From contig NZ_CAMTIG010000030.1 in the NCBI RefSeq assembly GCF_947072515.1, positions 1 through 41,556 on the forward strand: a stretch of DNA of 41,556 bases. The letters are read 5' to 3'. Source of the DNA: an uncultured Clostridium sp. (GTDB lineage: Bacteria; Bacillota; Clostridia; Clostridiales; Clostridiaceae). This document shows positions 17,077 to 25,107 of the stretch, piece after piece. The position numbers and the translations under genes are program-made. A model generated the notes under the pieces. That model ran no database searches, was not told the DNA's origin, and was given only the letters and a program-made list of their open reading frames with translations. Positions within the stretch are counted from its first letter, which is position 1. Each line of letters begins with the position of its first letter.

Positions 17077-17745
17077 ATGGAAAAATTAAAAAATATAAAA
17101 ATTTGTGTGTTCGATGCTTATGGTACTCTATTTGATGTTCATTCTGCTAGCTTAAAATTCAAAGACTCTATAGGCGCTAATTACGAAGCTTTTTCTAACC
17201 TTTGGCGTGAAAAGCAATTAGAATATAGTTTTTTAAGAGAGATAATGAATAACTATACTGATTTTTTAAATGTAACGAAAGATGCTTTAAATTATGCATG
17301 TAATACTTTTAATATTAGTAACGATACTTTAAAAAATAATCTTATAAATTCTTATATGGAACTTTCAGCCTACACTGAAGTTAAACAAACTTTAAGCACT
17401 TTAAAAAATAATGGTATAAAGTTAGCTATTCTTACAAACGGTTCTTATTCTATGATAAATAAAGCTGTTATATCCTCTGGTCTAAATACTTTATTAGACG
17501 ATGTAATTTCTGTAGAGGAATTACAAATATTTAAACCTAATCAAAAAGTTTATAATATGGTTTTAAATAAATTTAATGTCTCTATTAATGAAGTCGCATT
17601 TTTCTCTTCAAATGGCTGGGATATAATGGGTGCTACTAAGTTTGGTTTTAGAACCTTCTGGGTTAATAGACTTAACAAACCTGTAGAAGAATCTGAATTT
17701 AAACCATTTTCTATATTACATTCTTTATCAGATATTATTGAATAA
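17077..17745 (+). CDS. HAD-superfamily hydrolase, haloacid dehalogenase type II-like
   Basis: 222 residues. Motif I is VFDAYGTLFD (Asp nucleophile near residue 13), motif II LTNGS, motif III the Lys of IFKPNQKVY, and motif IV-like SSNGWDIMGATKFGF, all typical of the (S)-2-haloacid dehalogenase subgroup. The true substrate is unknown, and most family members in gut and soil clostridia are likely phosphatases or dehalogenases of unproven range. GAAAGGAT lies about ten bases before the ATG at 17077; the ATG at 17068 abuts that site and is less likely. The gene stands alone. Confidence 0.88.
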   Translation: MEKLKNIKICVFDAYGTLFDVHSASLKFKDSIGANYEAFSNLWREKQLEYSFLREIMNNYTDFLNVTKDALNYACNTFNISNDTLKNNLINSYMELSAYTEVKQTLSTLKNNGIKLAILTNGSYSMINKAVISSGLNTLLDDVISVEELQIFKPNQKVYNMVLNKFNVSINEVAFFSSNGWDIMGATKFGFRTFWVNRLNKPVEESEFKPFSILHSLSDIIE

Positions 17746-17790
17746 AATAAATACCACTAAGATTAACTAATAATCTTAGTGGTATTTATT
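17746..17790. terminator. Bidirectional terminator
   Basis: Perfect 20-base arms containing AATACCACTAAGATTA and its complement pair around ACTAA. It lies exactly between the stops of the HAD gene and the convergent DUF3343 gene. Confidence 0.92.
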
Positions 17791-18024
17791 CTATAATTCT
17801 CTGAAAGAATTACCTTCTCTTATATAAATATTCTTATATTCAAATCCTTCTTCTTTTGCTGCTTTTACATCTGCCTCATCATCAAATCTCACGCAAATAC
17901 CACAACTTTGAGTTATGCTAGTTGGTGTAGGCATTATTCTAAAAGAATATCCTTTTGATTCTAAATTATTTTCAGCTGTTATTGCATCATGTGTATTTTT
18001 AAAAACTATTATGTAATACTTCAT
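17791..18024 (-). CDS. DUF3343 protein, putative Se/S carrier
   Basis: 77 residues: MKYYIIVFKNTHDAITAENNLESKGYSFRIMPTPTSITQSCGICVRF. This is the DUF3343 fold, described as a putative selenium/sulfur carrier-like domain, with a Cys pair in SCGIC. It is divergent from a cysteine-desulfurase-family gene, a pairing that in other Firmicutes belongs to selenium or sulfur mobilisation. The ATG at 18024 has AGGGTGA before it; a longer frame from 18087 has no ribosome site. Confidence 0.85.
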   Translation of the reverse strand: MKYYIIVFKNTHDAITAENNLESKGYSFRIMPTPTSITQSCGICVRFDDEADVKAAKEEGFEYKNIYIREGNSFREL

Positions 18025-18174
18025 TGAAATCACCCTACCTTTACAGATATTTAGTCCCATTAAGTATATTATATATAAAACTTCCATATTTATATAGTTT
18101 TTTTATTTTAATGATAAAAAATTTTATTTCATTTATAATTATATAAGAAATAAATTTTAGAAAGGTGTTTTTTA

Positions 18175-19326
18175 ATGAATGTTTATTTAGATAACGCAAG
18201 TACAACATTTCCTAAACCTAAAATCGTTACTGATACTATCTATGAGTACTTAGTCAATGTTGGTGGAAATGCAAATAGATCTTCTAGCTCAAATAGTCTT
18301 CAAAGTAATAAAGCTATCTTTAAAGCTAGAATGAATATAGCTAATTTTTTTAATTTTGATAAAACTGAGAATGTTATTTTTACAAATAATATAACTACCT
18401 CACTAAATATATTAATTAAAGGAACATTAAAGAGGGGAGACCATGTTCTAACTTCATCAATAGAACATAACTCTGTAATAAGACCTCTAATCGCTTGTAA
18501 GGAATCTCTAGGCATAGAAATAGATTTTATAAAAGCTAATAAAACTTCTTTTATAAATCCTTCTGATTTTGAAGCTGCTATTAAACCTAATACCAAACTT
18601 ATAGTTTTAACACATGCTTCTAATGTAACTGGATGTATTCAACCTATAAAAGAAATTGGTGCGCTTTGTAAAAAGCATAACATATTTTTCATTATAGATA
18701 CTGCTCAAAGTGCTGGAACTGTAAAAATAGATTTTAAAGAAGTAAATGCTAGTGGTTTAGCTTTTACAGGACATAAAAGTTTATTTGGTCCTCAAGGAAT
18801 TGGTGGCTTTATTATATCTGACGAATTAAATGAAATTTGTTCACCCTTTATAGAAGGTGGAACAGGTAGTCTATCTCACGATATTTATCAACCTACTTTT
18901 TTACCTGATAAATTTGAAAGTGGAACTTTAAATGTTCCTGGTATAGTTGGTTTATCTAAAGGTATCGAATTTATAAACTCTATTGGAATAGATGTTATAA
19001 AAAATCATAATTCAATTTTATATAAAAAATTAATGTTTAACTTATTAGATTTAGGTTATGAAGTTTATGGTGACCACTCTGGTGAAAATGCTACTACTTC
19101 AATTTCATTTAATTTAAAGAATGTGGATCCTTCAGATTTGTCTTTCTTTTTAGATTTAAATGGTATAAGTAACCGTTCTGGACTTCATTGCGCACCTAAA
19201 ACACATGAAACTATTGGCACATTTCCTTTAGGTGCTGTTAGACTTAGTATTTCATTTTTTAACACAGAAGAGGATATTGACTATGCTATTTCTGTTTTAA
19301 AATCTGCACTTATAGAATTTAAATAA
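18175..19326 (+). CDS. Cysteine desulfurase family PLP enzyme (class V aminotransferase)
   Basis: 383 residues. YLDNASTTFPKP at the start, the PLP-binding DTAQSAG, and the Schiff-base Lys in TGHKSLFGPQG define a class V aminotransferase fold. A mobile-loop Cys lies in RSGLHCAPKTHE. It most resembles the EF2568-type cysteine desulfurase family rather than IscS/NifS, which usually sit with iscU. Members are associated with selenium-dependent molybdenum hydroxylase maturation, and the divergent Se/S carrier gene supports sulfur or selenium delivery, but the actual acceptor is unknown. AGAAAGGTG precedes the ATG. Confidence 0.9.
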   Translation: MNVYLDNASTTFPKPKIVTDTIYEYLVNVGGNANRSSSSNSLQSNKAIFKARMNIANFFNFDKTENVIFTNNITTSLNILIKGTLKRGDHVLTSSIEHNSVIRPLIACKESLGIEIDFIKANKTSFINPSDFEAAIKPNTKLIVLTHASNVTGCIQPIKEIGALCKKHNIFFIIDTAQSAGTVKIDFKEVNASGLAFTGHKSLFGPQGIGGFIISDELNEICSPFIEGGTGSLSHDIYQPTFLPDKFESGTLNVPGIVGLSKGIEFINSIGIDVIKNHNSILYKKLMFNLLDLGYEVYGDHSGENATTSISFNLKNVDPSDLSFFLDLNGISNRSGLHCAPKTHETIGTFPLGAVRLSISFFNTEEDIDYAISVLKSALIEFK

Positions 19327-19348
19327 AATATAAAAAGTATGTTTAAAA

Positions 19349-19385
19349 CGCCTCTTTTTTGGAAATAATTTCAAGTAAAGAGGTG
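19349..19385 (+). promoter_or_regulatory. Hairpin that hides the yyaC ribosome binding site
   Basis: CGCCTCTTT (19349-19357) can pair with AAAGAGGTG (19377-19385), nine pairs with one wobble, with further pairing of TTG and AAA inside. The second arm is the yyaC ribosome binding site itself. No terminator separates yyaC from the upstream desulfurase gene, so this fold could keep yyaC silent in read-through mRNA. Confidence 0.5.
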
Positions 19386-19391
19386 ATTTTT

Positions 19392-20003
19392 TTGAGTAAT
19401 TTCTTTAAATTTGATGGAACACTAGATGAAACTTATATAGATTTAGGAAAAGAACTTTTAAATATGCTGAAACCAGTTTATTTGAAAAATAGACAAATAA
19501 TCATTTTATGTATTGGTACTGATAGATGTACAGGTGATGCTTTAGGACCTTTTATTGGTGATAAACTTAACTCTATGTATTTAAATAATTTTTTTATTTA
19601 TGGAACTTTAGAATATCCTGTTCATGCTAAAAATCTAACTAGTACTATTGATAAAATATATTCCATCTTTAAAAATCCTTATATTATTGCTATAGATGCA
19701 TCTTTAGGTAAGATATCTGATGTAGGTAAAATTTCATTAAAAGATTCTCCACTTTCACCTGGACTTGCCTTAAAAAAAGATTTACCACCAATCGGTAATA
19801 TAAGTATTACAGGTGTTGTTAATATGTCTGGAAACTTTGAATTTCTTGTTTTACAAAATACTAGATTGTATACAGTTATTCTATTAAGCAATACTATTTC
19901 TAAAGCATTAATTTATGCTGATAGAATGTTATCAGCAGATACTAATTCTATTATTGATGCTACTGATATTTTTCAATTAATGCAAGAAAAGAATAACACA
20001 TAA
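19392..20003 (+). CDS. yyaC: Spore protease YyaC family protein
   Basis: 203 residues. IIILCIGTDRCTGDALGPFIGDKL and YGTLEYPVHAKNL match the YyaC family, related to the germination protease GPR/HybD fold and found only in spore formers. The Asp residues in GTDRCTGDALGP are the likely catalytic or metal-binding ones. Its exact substrate is unknown. The TTG start at 19392 is five bases after AAAGAGGTGA. The site is embedded in a hairpin. It follows the cysteine-desulfurase-family gene by 65 bases. Confidence 0.88.
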   Translation: MSNFFKFDGTLDETYIDLGKELLNMLKPVYLKNRQIIILCIGTDRCTGDALGPFIGDKLNSMYLNNFFIYGTLEYPVHAKNLTSTIDKIYSIFKNPYIIAIDASLGKISDVGKISLKDSPLSPGLALKKDLPPIGNISITGVVNMSGNFEFLVLQNTRLYTVILLSNTISKALIYADRMLSADTNSIIDATDIFQLMQEKNNT

Positions 20004-20038
20004 TTTTACTCTTTAAATATATTTATCTAATGATATAA

Positions 20039-20243
20039 TGTTTCTAAGAAACTTCTACCCCCGATGTTTCTCAAGAAACATTTTTTCATTTAAAGATATT
20101 TAGATGTTTCTCAAGAAACATTTTAATAAATGATTTTTATTTTAAAAGTACTTTTCTTATTTCTAATGTTTCTCGAGAAACATTAGCTCTTCATTATTTA
20201 TAAGTATTTTTAAATTTTATATTTAGATGTTTCTCAAGAAACA
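20039..20243. repeat. Cluster of parS-like 16-bp palindromes
   Basis: TGTTTCTCAAGAAACA occurs at 20065-20080, 20105-20120 and 20228-20243, and TGTTTCTCGAGAAACA at 20167-20182. A 15-base copy lacking one central base lies at 20039-20053. Flanking AT pairs extend some of them. The outer halves TGTTTC/GAAACA equal the Bacillus parS consensus (TGTTTCACGTGAAACA); only the central bases differ. The cluster is 1.3 kb from parB in the origin region. It fills the gap before the glycosylase gene, and the last copy ends seven bases before its ribosome site. Confidence 0.85.
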
Positions 20244-20262
20244 TTTTAAAGGAGGATAATTT

Positions 20263-20874
20263 ATGAGGTTAAATAGAATTTTTTTTGCACGGGATGCTCG
20301 TATTGTTGCTCAAGAACTTTTAGGAAAAACTTTTGTAAGAGTTATAGATAATATAGAATTACGTTGTATGATTACAGAAACTGAAGCTTATATTGGAGAA
20401 ATTGATAAAGCTTGTCATGCATATGGAATGAAACGTACTGCTAAAGTAGAACCTCTTTATGGTGAACCTGGAATAACATATATTTATTTTATTTATGGAT
20501 TATATCATTGTTTTAATTTAATTACTAAGGAGATTAATATACCTGAAGGTGTTCTTATTCGTGCCGTAGAACCTTTAAATAATTTTGATTATATAAGTAA
20601 TATTCGTTTTAAAAAAATTTTTGATCAATTAACTAAAACACAAATTAAAACATTAACAAATGGTCCTTCAAAATTTGCTATGGCATATAGGTTAACTAGA
20701 AATGAAAATTTAGTTGATACTATTACAAGTGATGAAATTTATTTAGAAGATTCATCACTTACTGATTTTGAAATTGTTAAAACTAAACGAATAGGTATTG
20801 ATTATGCTGAGGAAGCTAAAGATTTTTTATGGCGTTATTATATTAAAGGAAATAATTTTATATCAAAGAAATAA
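20263..20874 (+). CDS. DNA-3-methyladenine glycosylase (AAG/MPG family)
   Basis: 203 residues. It removes alkylated purines in base excision repair. Motifs: FARDARIVAQELLGKTF at the N-terminus, the catalytic Glu region ITETEAYIGEIDKACHAYG (residues 38-56), YIYFIYGLYHCFNLIT and the ending WRYYIKGN, as in the Aag/MPG fold. AAAGGAGG precedes the ATG. It is transcribed alone, with a terminator behind it and the parS-like cluster in front; binding there could influence its expression. Confidence 0.95.
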   Translation: MRLNRIFFARDARIVAQELLGKTFVRVIDNIELRCMITETEAYIGEIDKACHAYGMKRTAKVEPLYGEPGITYIYFIYGLYHCFNLITKEINIPEGVLIRAVEPLNNFDYISNIRFKKIFDQLTKTQIKTLTNGPSKFAMAYRLTRNENLVDTITSDEIYLEDSSLTDFEIVKTKRIGIDYAEEAKDFLWRYYIKGNNFISKK

Positions 20875-20881
20875 AATGTTC

Positions 20882-20905
20882 TTCGCCCGTTAGGGCGAAT
20901 TTTTT
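20882..20905 (+). terminator. Terminator of the glycosylase gene
   Basis: TTCGCCC and GGGCGAA pair around GTTA, followed by six Ts. Confidence 0.92.
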
Positions 20906-20977
20906 CTAAAAACATATAATTTCAACTTTTTAAAAGAAGTGCATTTTTACCATTATAGTTTTTTTGAAAATCTAATA

Positions 20978-21021
20978 AAAAAAGCTATTGTACATTTTTA
21001 GTTTTGTACAATAGCTTTTTT
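20978..21021. terminator. Terminator of the parA-parB-DUF4446 transcript
   Basis: Perfect 16-base arms containing AGCTATTGTAC and GTACAATAGCT, a 12-base loop, and A/T runs on both sides. It lies 12 bases after the DUF4446 stop. Confidence 0.88.
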
Positions 21022-21032
21022 ATCTTTTAATT

Positions 21033-21536
21033 TTAAAGTGTCTTTTTTATAGCTTCATCTAAAACACATTTTTCTTCTTCTGATAATTGATATCTTGATA
21101 TACCTTTATCTATTGGTTTTGCAAAACAAGTACTATCTTGTCTTCCATAAAGTCCTGTTAATACAACTCCATCATTATGTCCATCTAATAATGCAATTGA
21201 GAAACTTAAATCACTTCCAACATCATCAAATGCTTTATATCTCATAACAGCTATTTTTTGAACGCATTCAATCATATCTTTTCTAATTGCCTCAACAGTT
21301 TGAAGAGCTTGATCGGCTATATCTTTAGCACTATCTATTTTACCTAACTCATCAACTATTAATTGTTCAAGATTCTTATTCTCTGATCCCTTCATAAGCT
21401 TCTTGTATCTTCTTTCAACCTTAGTAAGTGCTCTCCATAGAACAATTACTAAAATAAATAGTATTATTACTACTACTATCATTGCTAATACAATGTATGG
21501 TAATACATTTTGAATTATGCTTAGTATGTTTTCCAC
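21033..21536 (-). CDS. DUF4446 membrane-anchored protein
   Basis: 167 residues. One N-terminal membrane helix (VLPYIVLAMIVVVIILFILVIVLW, residues about 11-34) is followed by a basic, coiled-coil segment and the conserved RYKAFDDVGSDLSFSIALLDGHNDGVVLTGLYGRQDST, then YAKPI-like FAKPIDKG. This is the DUF4446 family of clostridia, always next to parB, with unknown function. A GTG start at 21536 follows GGAAGGAT at a rather long distance. It probably shares the parA-parB transcript. Confidence 0.85.
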   Translation of the reverse strand: MENILSIIQNVLPYIVLAMIVVVIILFILVIVLWRALTKVERRYKKLMKGSENKNLEQLIVDELGKIDSAKDIADQALQTVEAIRKDMIECVQKIAVMRYKAFDDVGSDLSFSIALLDGHNDGVVLTGLYGRQDSTCFAKPIDKGISRYQLSEEEKCVLDEAIKKTL

Positions 21537-21561
21537 TTCTTATTTCAATCCTTCCTTAAAA

Positions 21562-21577
21562 TGTTTCATGAGAAACA
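21562..21577. promoter_or_regulatory. Additional parS-like site between parB and DUF4446
   Basis: TGTTTCATGAGAAACA: same outer halves as the cluster at 20.0-20.2 kb, with central bases intermediate between those copies and the Bacillus consensus. It lies directly after the parB stop codon. Confidence 0.75.
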
Positions 21578-21578
21578 T

Positions 21579-22445
21579 TTATACGTTTATTAATTCTAAA
21601 ATTCTATTCAAATCTTCTTCTGAATAGTATTCTATAGCAATTTTTCCTCTTTTGTTTTTAGATTCAATATTTACTTTAGTTCCAAAATAATCTTGTAGTT
21701 TATTCTGCATATCTTTATAATAAATATTTTCCTCTTTTTGTTCTTTTTCCTTTTCAGGTTTAGATAAGTTTTCTAAATAGACTTTTATGTTTCTCTCTAA
21801 ATCTTTTACTGAAAGGTTATTATCAATAACTTTTTGAGCAAATTCATATTGTAAGTCATTACTGTCTAAAGATAATAAAACTCTTCCATGTGCTTCTGAA
21901 ATAACACATTCAATTAAATATTGTTGAACTCTTTCATCTAACTTTAAAAGCCTCATTGTATTAGTTATTGCAACTCTTGATTTTCCAATTCTATTACTTA
22001 ATTCTTGTTGTGTTAAATCAAATTCTTTAAGTAATTTTTTATATGCAATAGCTTCTTCAATTGGATTTAAATCTTCTCTTTGAATATTTTCAATTAAAGA
22101 TATTTCTAATACTTCTTTTTCTGTTAAGTCTTTTACTATAGCTGGAACATCTTTTAACCCTGCCATTTTAGCAGCTCTAAATCTTCTTTCTCCAGCTACT
22201 ATAATATAATCTTTCCCACTTTTTCTTAATAATATAGGTTGAATAATTCCATGATTTTTTATAGACTCTGCTAGTTCTGCAATATTTTCATTATCAAAAA
22301 ATTTTCTTGGTTGATCACTATAAGTCTTTATTTTGTTTAATGATACCAGTAATGAATCTTTTTTTTCTTCTTTAGTTTCAATCTTTTCCATGTCTTCAGG
22401 AATCAATGCTCCTAATCCTTTTCCTAAACCAAACTTTTTACTCAT
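21579..22445 (-). CDS. parB: Chromosome-partitioning protein ParB (Spo0J)
   Basis: 288 residues beginning SKKFGLGKGLGALIPED, the usual start of chromosomal ParB. The CTP-binding module has GERRFRAAKMAGL and ENIQREDLNPIEEA. The helix-turn-helix is LTQQELSNRIGKSRVAITNTMRLLKL (about 145-170). The C-terminal dimerisation domain follows. ParB loads on parS as a CTP-dependent clamp and recruits SMC. AAAGGTGAG stands before the ATG. It is encoded 16 bases after parA. Confidence 0.97.
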   Translation of the reverse strand: MSKKFGLGKGLGALIPEDMEKIETKEEKKDSLLVSLNKIKTYSDQPRKFFDNENIAELAESIKNHGIIQPILLRKSGKDYIIVAGERRFRAAKMAGLKDVPAIVKDLTEKEVLEISLIENIQREDLNPIEEAIAYKKLLKEFDLTQQELSNRIGKSRVAITNTMRLLKLDERVQQYLIECVISEAHGRVLLSLDSNDLQYEFAQKVIDNNLSVKDLERNIKVYLENLSKPEKEKEQKEENIYYKDMQNKLQDYFGTKVNIESKNKRGKIAIEYYSEEDLNRILELINV

Positions 22446-22461
22446 TTACTCTCACCTTTCA

Positions 22462-23223
22462 TTATTGTCTTTTTAAAAACTCTTTAGTTAATTTTGAATA
22501 AGCTTCTGCACCTTTACACTTTTCATCATAAAGCATTATAGGTAATCCAAAGCTTGGTGATTCAGCCAATCTTATATTTCTAGGTATAGTACTTTCATAC
22601 ACTTTATCTTCGAAGAATGCTTTTACTTCTTTATAAACTTCATTACTAAGGTTAGTCCTATAATCATACATAGTCATTACAACCCCTTCAATATCTAAAT
22701 TAGTATTTAAAGATCTTGTAACTAATTTTATCGTATTTATAAGTTGCCCAACACCCTCTAGTGCATAAAATTCACATTGAATAGGAATTAAAACAGAATT
22801 ACTAGCTGATAATGCATTTATAGTTAGAACACCTAAAGATGGTGGACAGTCTATAAATATAAAATCAAATTCTGCACTAACTTCTTCTATTTTTTCTTTT
22901 AAAATTCCTTCTCTATTCTCCTTGCCAATAACTTCTACTTCTGCACCAGCAAGTTCCATTGTGGATGGGGCAATATAAAGATTACTTATCAAATCACTAT
23001 GTATAATCACTTCGCTTAAAGAAGCATCTGAAGTTATTACATCGTACATTGAAGCTTCTAAGTTTCTTTTATCTATACCTAACCCACTAGTAGTATTTCC
23101 TTGTGGATCTATATCAATAGTTAAAACTTTATATCCAGCCATTGCAAGGTATGAACATAAATTAATGTTTGTTGTTGTTTTTCCTACTCCACCTTTTTGA
23201 TTAAATACGCAAATTGTTTTCAT
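22462..23223 (-). CDS. parA: Chromosome-partitioning ATPase ParA (Soj)
   Basis: 253 residues. The deviant Walker A KGGVGKTTTNINL starts at about residue 10, with IDIDPQGNTTSGLG and IDCPPSLGVLTINAL as the switch and Walker B motifs. As a Soj-type protein it also controls DnaA activity in Bacillus. AAAGGAG precedes the ATG. It is followed by parB with a 16-base gap. Confidence 0.97.
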   Translation of the reverse strand: MKTICVFNQKGGVGKTTTNINLCSYLAMAGYKVLTIDIDPQGNTTSGLGIDKRNLEASMYDVITSDASLSEVIIHSDLISNLYIAPSTMELAGAEVEVIGKENREGILKEKIEEVSAEFDFIFIDCPPSLGVLTINALSASNSVLIPIQCEFYALEGVGQLINTIKLVTRSLNTNLDIEGVVMTMYDYRTNLSNEVYKEVKAFFEDKVYESTIPRNIRLAESPSFGLPIMLYDEKCKGAEAYSKLTKEFLKRQ

Positions 23224-23416
23224 AATTAGCTCCTTTCGTTATTAGAGCCCTACACCCCCTCTCATAATTAATATTATATATATTTTTTTTCGATAATAAA
23301 AGCTAAAAACCTTTAAAATAGCGTTTTTTAAGAAATTTATAATAGAATATTTTTTAATAATATAATTATCTAATTTTGTTCAATAATAAAATCGGTTTAT
23401 TCTTATTTTATACATA

Positions 23417-23461
23417 AAAAACTCCTTAAACTTTACTAAAATTAGTAAATCTTTTAAGGAG
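23417..23461 (-). terminator. Terminator of noc
   Basis: On the minus strand CTCCTTAAAAG and CTTTAAGGAG-like arms (23422-23430 and 23452-23461), with inner TTTACTAA/TTAGTAAA, are followed by TTTTTTA. It lies about ten bases past the noc stop. Confidence 0.82.
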
Positions 23462-23471
23462 ATATTTCTAA

Positions 23472-24254
23472 TTATTTTTTTACTTTTGGAATTTTGATTT
23501 TTATCTCTATATAATCTTCTTTTTCCTCAGTATCATATTTAGCTGGAATATTAAATTTATCAAAAACTTGCTTTATACTATTAACATATAATTTTGCAGG
23601 AAATGCTGATTTTATATTAGGCTTCTTTTTCCCACTTAATTCTTTCCCTGCAATTTTTAGCATTTCTTTATTTATAAGCTCTTCCGTTTGTCTTACATTT
23701 AATTTATCCTTGATTATATTATTTAAAATCTTTTTTTGTAATTTTAAATCATCCACAGATAATAATGCTCTTGCATGTCTTTCAGTTAAAAAGTTATCCA
23801 CACATAGCTGTCTAACTTCTAAATCTAATTTAAGCAGTCTTAATTTGTTAGCAATTGTGGATTGTTTTTTTCCCATTCGTTTTGCTAACTGTTCCTGTGT
23901 AAAATTATGATCATTTATTAAATTATAGTATGCTTCTGCTTCTTCGATAAAATTTAAGTCTTCTCGTTGCAAATTTTCTAAAAGTGCAATCTCTGCTGAT
24001 TGACAATCATTTATATCAATAACAGTACAAGGAACTTCTATTAAACCTGCTAATTGAGCTGCTCTCCATCTTCTCTCTCCAGCAACTAATTCATAAATTT
24101 CGCCTCTTCTTCTCACTGTTATTGGTTGAATTATTCCATGAGTTTTTATCGATTCTGCTAACTCTTCTAATGCCTCTTCTTTGAAATACTTTCTAGGTTG
24201 ATATGCATTAGGAATTATCTCTTTTACACTAATCTTAATTATTTCATTATTCAT
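23472..24254 (-). CDS. noc: Nucleoid occlusion protein Noc (ParB paralogue)
   Basis: 260 residues. N-domain VKEIIPNAYQPRKYF and GERRWRAAQLAGL with ENLQREDLNFIEEA (CTP-binding fold); helix-turn-helix FTQEQLAKRMGKKQSTIANKLRLLKL, whose KKQSTIANKLRLLKL is the Noc-type recognition region. It lies next to rsmG as in Bacillus. The protein begins directly at the ParB domain (NNEIIKISVKE). The N-terminal amphipathic membrane helix of Bacillus Noc is missing, and no upstream in-frame start could add it, since a stop comes first. The ribosome site is weak (AGGGATGGG). Confidence 0.88.
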   Translation of the reverse strand: MNNEIIKISVKEIIPNAYQPRKYFKEEALEELAESIKTHGIIQPITVRRRGEIYELVAGERRWRAAQLAGLIEVPCTVIDINDCQSAEIALLENLQREDLNFIEEAEAYYNLINDHNFTQEQLAKRMGKKQSTIANKLRLLKLDLEVRQLCVDNFLTERHARALLSVDDLKLQKKILNNIIKDKLNVRQTEELINKEMLKIAGKELSGKKKPNIKSAFPAKLYVNSIKQVFDKFNIPAKYDTEEKEDYIEIKIKIPKVKK

Positions 24255-24320
24255 TCTTCGTAACCCATCCCTTATAAAATCCCCATTTTTATATTACATA
24301 AAATTCCATTTATTTTATTA

Positions 24321-24344
24321 TAACCCTTTTTTTAAAAAGGGTTA
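24321..24344. terminator. Hairpin between rsmG and noc
   Basis: TAACCCTTTTT and AAAAAGGGTTA pair around two bases. It lies after rsmG and before noc, without a long T-run on the minus strand, so it may be a weak terminator or attenuator. Confidence 0.45.
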
Positions 24345-24372
24345 TCTATTCTTTTATATCTATTTTGTTGTT

Positions 24373-25092
24373 CTATTTAATTGGTTTTTTTGTTACATTT
24401 CCAGCTTTTCTTGGATATGTTTTAGGACATTCTTTTACTTTTTGTACCACAACAATATTATGATTTAAATCTGTTCCTTCTACAATAGTTTCATCAACTC
24501 TTGCAAGCTTTCCACCTAAAGTTCCTATAGCATTTTTACTATCCTTTAATTCCTCTTCAATAGCTGGGCCTTTCAATGCTACAAAATATCCACCCACTCT
24601 TACATAAGGAAGACAGAATTCTGATAGTACTGCCATATTCGCAACAGCTCTTGATGTAGCAACATCAAATTGTTCTCTTAATTCTTTCTTTCTTGCTCCA
24701 TCTTCAGCTCTTGAATGAATTGTTACTACATTCTTTAATCCAAGTTCTTTAACTACTAAATTTAAGAAGTTAACTCTCTTATTTAAAGAATCTAATAATG
24801 TTATTTCTGCATCATCATTCATTATAGCTATAGGAAGACCTGGAAAACCTGCTCCTGTTCCTACGTCTATTATAGTTTTAGCATTTTTAAGTTCTTCGCT
24901 TTTAAAAGCTTTTATACAATCTATAAAATGTTTCTTTATAAACTCATCATCTTCTGTTATAGCTGTTAAATTTATTTTTTGGTTCCACTCTTGTGTAAGT
25001 CTCATGTATTTAATAAACTTCTCATATTTATCTTCGTTAAATTCCATTGAAACTTCATCAGCTGCAACCTTCATTATATTATAAAATTCCAT
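24373..25092 (-). CDS. rsmG: 16S rRNA (guanine(527)-N7)-methyltransferase RsmG
   Basis: 239 residues. [26 protein letters not shown] and the SAM-binding [14 protein letters not shown], then [19 protein letters not shown], all typical of RsmG (GidB). It methylates G527 of 16S rRNA; loss gives low-level streptomycin resistance in other bacteria. AGGAGG stands four bases before the ATG at 25092. It follows mnmG by 15 bases, the classic gidA-gidB pair. Confidence 0.97.
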   Translation of the reverse strand: MEFYNIMKVAADEVSMEFNEDKYEKFIKYMRLTQEWNQKINLTAITEDDEFIKKHFIDCIKAFKSEELKNAKTIIDVGTGAGFPGLPIAIMNDDAEITLLDSLNKRVNFLNLVVKELGLKNVVTIHSRAEDGARKKELREQFDVATSRAVANMAVLSEFCLPYVRVGGYFVALKGPAIEEELKDSKNAIGTLGGKLARVDETIVEGTDLNHNIVVVQKVKECPKTYPRKAGNVTKKPIK

Positions 25093-25107
25093 ATGTCCTC
25101 CTAAGAC

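Noticed and set aside
20065..20243. Palindromes as terminators of yyaC
   Set aside because: The repeats are 16-bp with no T-runs after most copies, and the same sequence recurs beside parB; a protein-binding role fits better.
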